A DNA stretch of 64,000 bases from NCBI RefSeq assembly GCF_934924865.1, contig NZ_OW235315.1, forward strand, positions 1,736,001 through 1,800,000, given 5' to 3'. The notes under the pieces were generated by a model. That model searched no databases, was not told the DNA's origin, and saw only the letters and a list, made by a program, of their open reading frames with translations. The stretch comes from Tepidibacter aestuarii (GTDB lineage: Bacteria; Bacillota; Clostridia; Peptostreptococcales; Peptostreptococcaceae). Position numbers and translations under genes: made by a program. This document shows, in pieces, positions 61,788 to 64,000 of the stretch (its first letter is position 1; every line of letters begins with the position of its first letter).

Positions 61788-63062
61788 TTATTTTACTACA
61801 ACAGAAACTCCATCCGGAATGACAACAACTTTAGAACCTTTTCCTTTCAGCTCAAATGCTTTTATTAAAGCTTCTTCGAAAGTATATGCATGATCCATAT
61901 GCATATCTTTAATCATTTGAGGATCGCACATATCAGTTACCATTATAACCTTATACTTATCTAAAATTCTTGCTAGAATTTGAAACTCCCACTGATCTGG
62001 TATGGTTTTATTTCTAGGAATTTTTAATACCTTATCTAATACCTCTTTAGGTGTAGATGCATTTGCCATTTGATCGTAAAAGGATTGACCTCCATGGCCA
62101 TCATTACAAGCACAAACCATAATTATAATAGCATCTTCATTACAACAAGCCTCTGCAGATGTCATTCCCTTTACAGACTGATATATATTTTGATCTAGTG
62201 GATATCCTCCATTTGAAGTTACTACTATATCAGCTTTCACATTATCAACCTTAGAAAGATCTTTGACAAAATCGCAGCCTTTAGCATGAGCAAATTCGCT
62301 ATCTCCACTAAATGCATTTATTATTTTTTTATCTTTATCTATCACAACATTCAATATGAATTCTAGATTTGAAACCTTAGCAGCATATAGCATATCAGTA
62401 TGAATTGGATTACATTTTAAAATGCCAGTTCTAGCATTTTTGTTTGATATAAATTCAGAGCAATGATTAGCTAATATAGTCTCTGCTCCAGCAATTCCTG
62501 GAAGTATACTTTTTCTTCCACCTGAAAATCCAGCGAAAAAATGTGGTTCTATAAAACCTTCTGCTATTAAAAGTTCAGCTTCCATGGCTATTTTATTAAG
62601 CCATAATTCTCCTCCTGAAGGAAGTATACCTACTTTAACTAAGTCTTCTTTATTTTTTGACATATGGTTGATTATTGTTTCGTTTTTTACTATTTCTTCT
62701 CCAAATTTATTTATCATTTCTTCTTTTGTTGTAGGTCTATGATATCCAGTAGCTATTAATATTTTAATATCTATATCAGGAGCTATATTTCTTATTCTAT
62801 CTAAAATGATTGGCATTGTAATTTTGCTAGGAACAGGTCTTGTATGGTCACTTGTAATTATTACCATGTTATTTTTTCCCTTTACTAATTCTTCTAATGA
62901 TTTAGACTCTATTGGATTGTCTAGTGCCTTATGTACTATTTCTAATTGAGACAATTCCGGTCTATAATTATGTACTTTAGATTCTAATATTTTGATTAAA
63001 TTTTTATCTGGGATATTTGCATCTATAGAACTTTTAGAGTAAGGCATTTTTATTGAAGCCAT
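61788..63062 (-). CDS. larA: Nickel-dependent lactate racemase LarA
   Basis: A 424-aa enzyme that interconverts L- and D-lactate using the NPN (nickel-pincer) cofactor. Family segments are ITSDHTRPVPSKITMPI, ATGYHRPTTKEEM, and HFFAGFSGGRKSILPGIAG, which contains the cofactor-attaching lysine and a metal histidine. It supplies the D-isomer to the FAD dehydrogenase after permease import. The cofactor-making genes larB, larC and larE are not in the window. Confidence 0.92.
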   Translation of the reverse strand: MASIKMPYSKSSIDANIPDKNLIKILESKVHNYRPELSQLEIVHKALDNPIESKSLEELVKGKNNMVIITSDHTRPVPSKITMPIILDRIRNIAPDIDIKILIATGYHRPTTKEEMINKFGEEIVKNETIINHMSKNKEDLVKVGILPSGGELWLNKIAMEAELLIAEGFIEPHFFAGFSGGRKSILPGIAGAETILANHCSEFISNKNARTGILKCNPIHTDMLYAAKVSNLEFILNVVIDKDKKIINAFSGDSEFAHAKGCDFVKDLSKVDNVKADIVVTSNGGYPLDQNIYQSVKGMTSAEACCNEDAIIIMVCACNDGHGGQSFYDQMANASTPKEVLDKVLKIPRNKTIPDQWEFQILARILDKYKVIMVTDMCDPQMIKDMHMDHAYTFEEALIKAFELKGKGSKVVVIPDGVSVVVK

Positions 63063-63113
63063 TAATAATCCCCCTTTATAATAAATAATAAAATATTTTA
63101 GATAAAATGGTGT

Positions 63114-63128
63114 ATTGGTAGTACCAAT
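63114..63128. promoter_or_regulatory. GntR/LldR-like operator candidate 1
   Basis: ATTGGTAGTACCAAT is a perfect 15-base palindrome between lctP and larA, close to the site of known LldR/PdhR-type operators (TNGTNNNACNA core). A regulator gene is not in the window. Confidence 0.7.
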
Positions 63129-63194
63129 TTAATAAGTATTTTATCACAATATTTCAAAAATTTCTATTAAAGTTTAATTTTTAACATAAGTATT

Positions 63195-64000
63195 TTATAT
63201 AAATAAACTTACAATATAAACTAATATTCCTAAAATAACTACGTAAGCAGCACAAAATTTTAATGTTTTATTAAATATTTTCCCCTCACTTCCTATCATT
63301 CCTGTAGCAGAAGTTGCTATAGCAATACTTTGAGGTGATATCATTTTTCCTGCCGTAGCGCCTGACGTATTTGCAGCTGTAAGCCAATAAGCGTTTACAT
63401 CTATTGATTTAGCTACTTCATTTTGAAGTGCTCCAAATAATACATTAGAAGAAGTGTCACTTCCTGTTATAAATGTTCCTAAAGCTCCTATTATAGGAGA
63501 TATTAAAGGGAAAAATTTACCCGTAGTTTTAACCAATACTATAGCTAATGATGTAATCATACCGCTATACCCCATAACTTTTGCTAAAGCAACTATAGAT
63601 ACGACTGTAATCGTTGATTTATAAAGTTGCTTTAATGTAGATAAAAAAACTTTAATTATTTCTTTAATTTTAGCTCCTTGAATTAATCCTCCTATAAACC
63701 CAGCTAATATAATTAAAGTTCCTGGAGTAGAAATCCATTTAAACACAGTTTTACCTTCATAGATAACTATACTAGTTTTGAAATGACTTAAATATTCATT
63801 AATATTTGGGAATAGAGGGCTTGTGAAAATAATAAATGTAAACACGAGTATATACGGAATCCAAGCTAAAATACCTTCCTTAATTGTGATTCTATTTACA
63901 GTAATACTTGATCCAGTTTCACCTACACTGTATTCACTTTCAAAATCATCTTCTTTTTTCAAGAAAACCTTTGCCCAAAGAATAATCATTCCTAAAGAAC
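63195..64000 (-). CDS. lctP: L-lactate permease, C-terminal part (cut by window edge)
   Basis: The visible 268 codons are the C-terminal half of a LctP-family lactate permease. About eight membrane helices are seen, with GTFITGSDTSSNVLFGALQ and AANTSGATAGKMISPQSIAIA, both highly typical. The full-length family is about 550 residues, so the gene continues past the right edge; the frame is open to position 64000. It imports lactate for the racemase and dehydrogenase downstream. Confidence 0.9.
   Translation of the reverse strand, partial: SLGMIILWAKVFLKKEDDFESEYSVGETGSSITVNRITIKEGILAWIPYILVFTFIIFTSPLFPNINEYLSHFKTSIVIYEGKTVFKWISTPGTLIILAGFIGGLIQGAKIKEIIKVFLSTLKQLYKSTITVVSIVALAKVMGYSGMITSLAIVLVKTTGKFFPLISPIIGALGTFITGSDTSSNVLFGALQNEVAKSIDVNAYWLTAANTSGATAGKMISPQSIAIATSATGMIGSEGKIFNKTLKFCAAYVVILGILVYIVSLFI

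Overview
The window is very AT-rich chromosomal DNA from an anaerobic, spore-forming member of the Clostridia. Gene content and order (miaB-mutS-mutL-miaA-hfq, the methionine gamma-lyase-like gene, lexA with a yneA-like partner, an alpha/beta SASP, yyaC, a Spo0E-like phosphatase, an electron-bifurcating lactate dehydrogenase and a CD1871A-type CXXC peptide) point to the Peptostreptococcaceae, near Clostridioides and relatives. Starts are often TTG or GTG behind strong GGAGG sites, and most units end in long hairpins followed by T runs. No prophage, CRISPR array, rRNA or intact insertion sequence was seen.

Region by region. 0-1.4 kb: a gene remnant, a DUF4279 protein and a very small ORF, then repeat-rich DNA. 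1.4-8.4 kb: an ABC-2 transporter, a thioredoxin-like lipoprotein, a CXXC peptide, a membrane polyferredoxin and a two-component system, bracketed by the same two 38-bp repeat blocks. 9-15 kb: a soluble GAF-PAS histidine kinase, membrane proteins, and a FUSC / PPC-domain / RelA-SpoT-domain run whose last gene looks frameshifted. 15-25 kb: a radical SAM protein, a DMT transporter, YyaC, a HlyD-MacB-TolC-like efflux operon, an HD-domain protein, a small cysteine protein and a MerR/coiled-coil protein. 25-30 kb: asnA under an Asn-type T-box, a DUF421/DUF4363 pair, and a D-threonine aldolase-like gene divergent from an XRE-cupin regulator. 30-32 kb: tRNA-Lys, tRNA-Glu, a Spo0E-like gene and an isolated LexA box.

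32-50 kb is a conserved DNA-repair and tRNA-modification core (miaB, mutS, mutL, miaA, hfq). It is followed by two tyrosine recombinase genes, a PLP lyase-like gene, an alanine/glycine:Na+ symporter, glutamine synthetase, the divergent lexA-yneA pair, a SASP, a ribonuclease H with a SWIM-like tail and a cyclase-family hydrolase. 50-58 kb holds small proteins, a TM1266-family regulator, a structured intergenic region, two tandem BrnQ carriers, a DUF4397 protein and a split LysO exporter. 58-64 kb, transcribed leftward, is a lactate-use cluster: lactate permease (cut by the window edge), lactate racemase LarA, EtfB, a ferredoxin-EtfA fusion and an FAD dehydrogenase, with two GntR/LldR-like operators.

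The strongest items for follow-up are four. First, a loxP-like palindrome (each 13-bp arm differs from loxP at one base, 8-bp spacer) directly upstream of a 342-aa tyrosine recombinase gene. Second, a LexA box on an extended -10 promoter that points towards a Spo0E-like phosphatase gene, suggesting a DNA-damage brake on sporulation. Third, the repeat-bracketed redox/transport module. Fourth, a possible multi-stem RNA at 51.37-51.47 kb.
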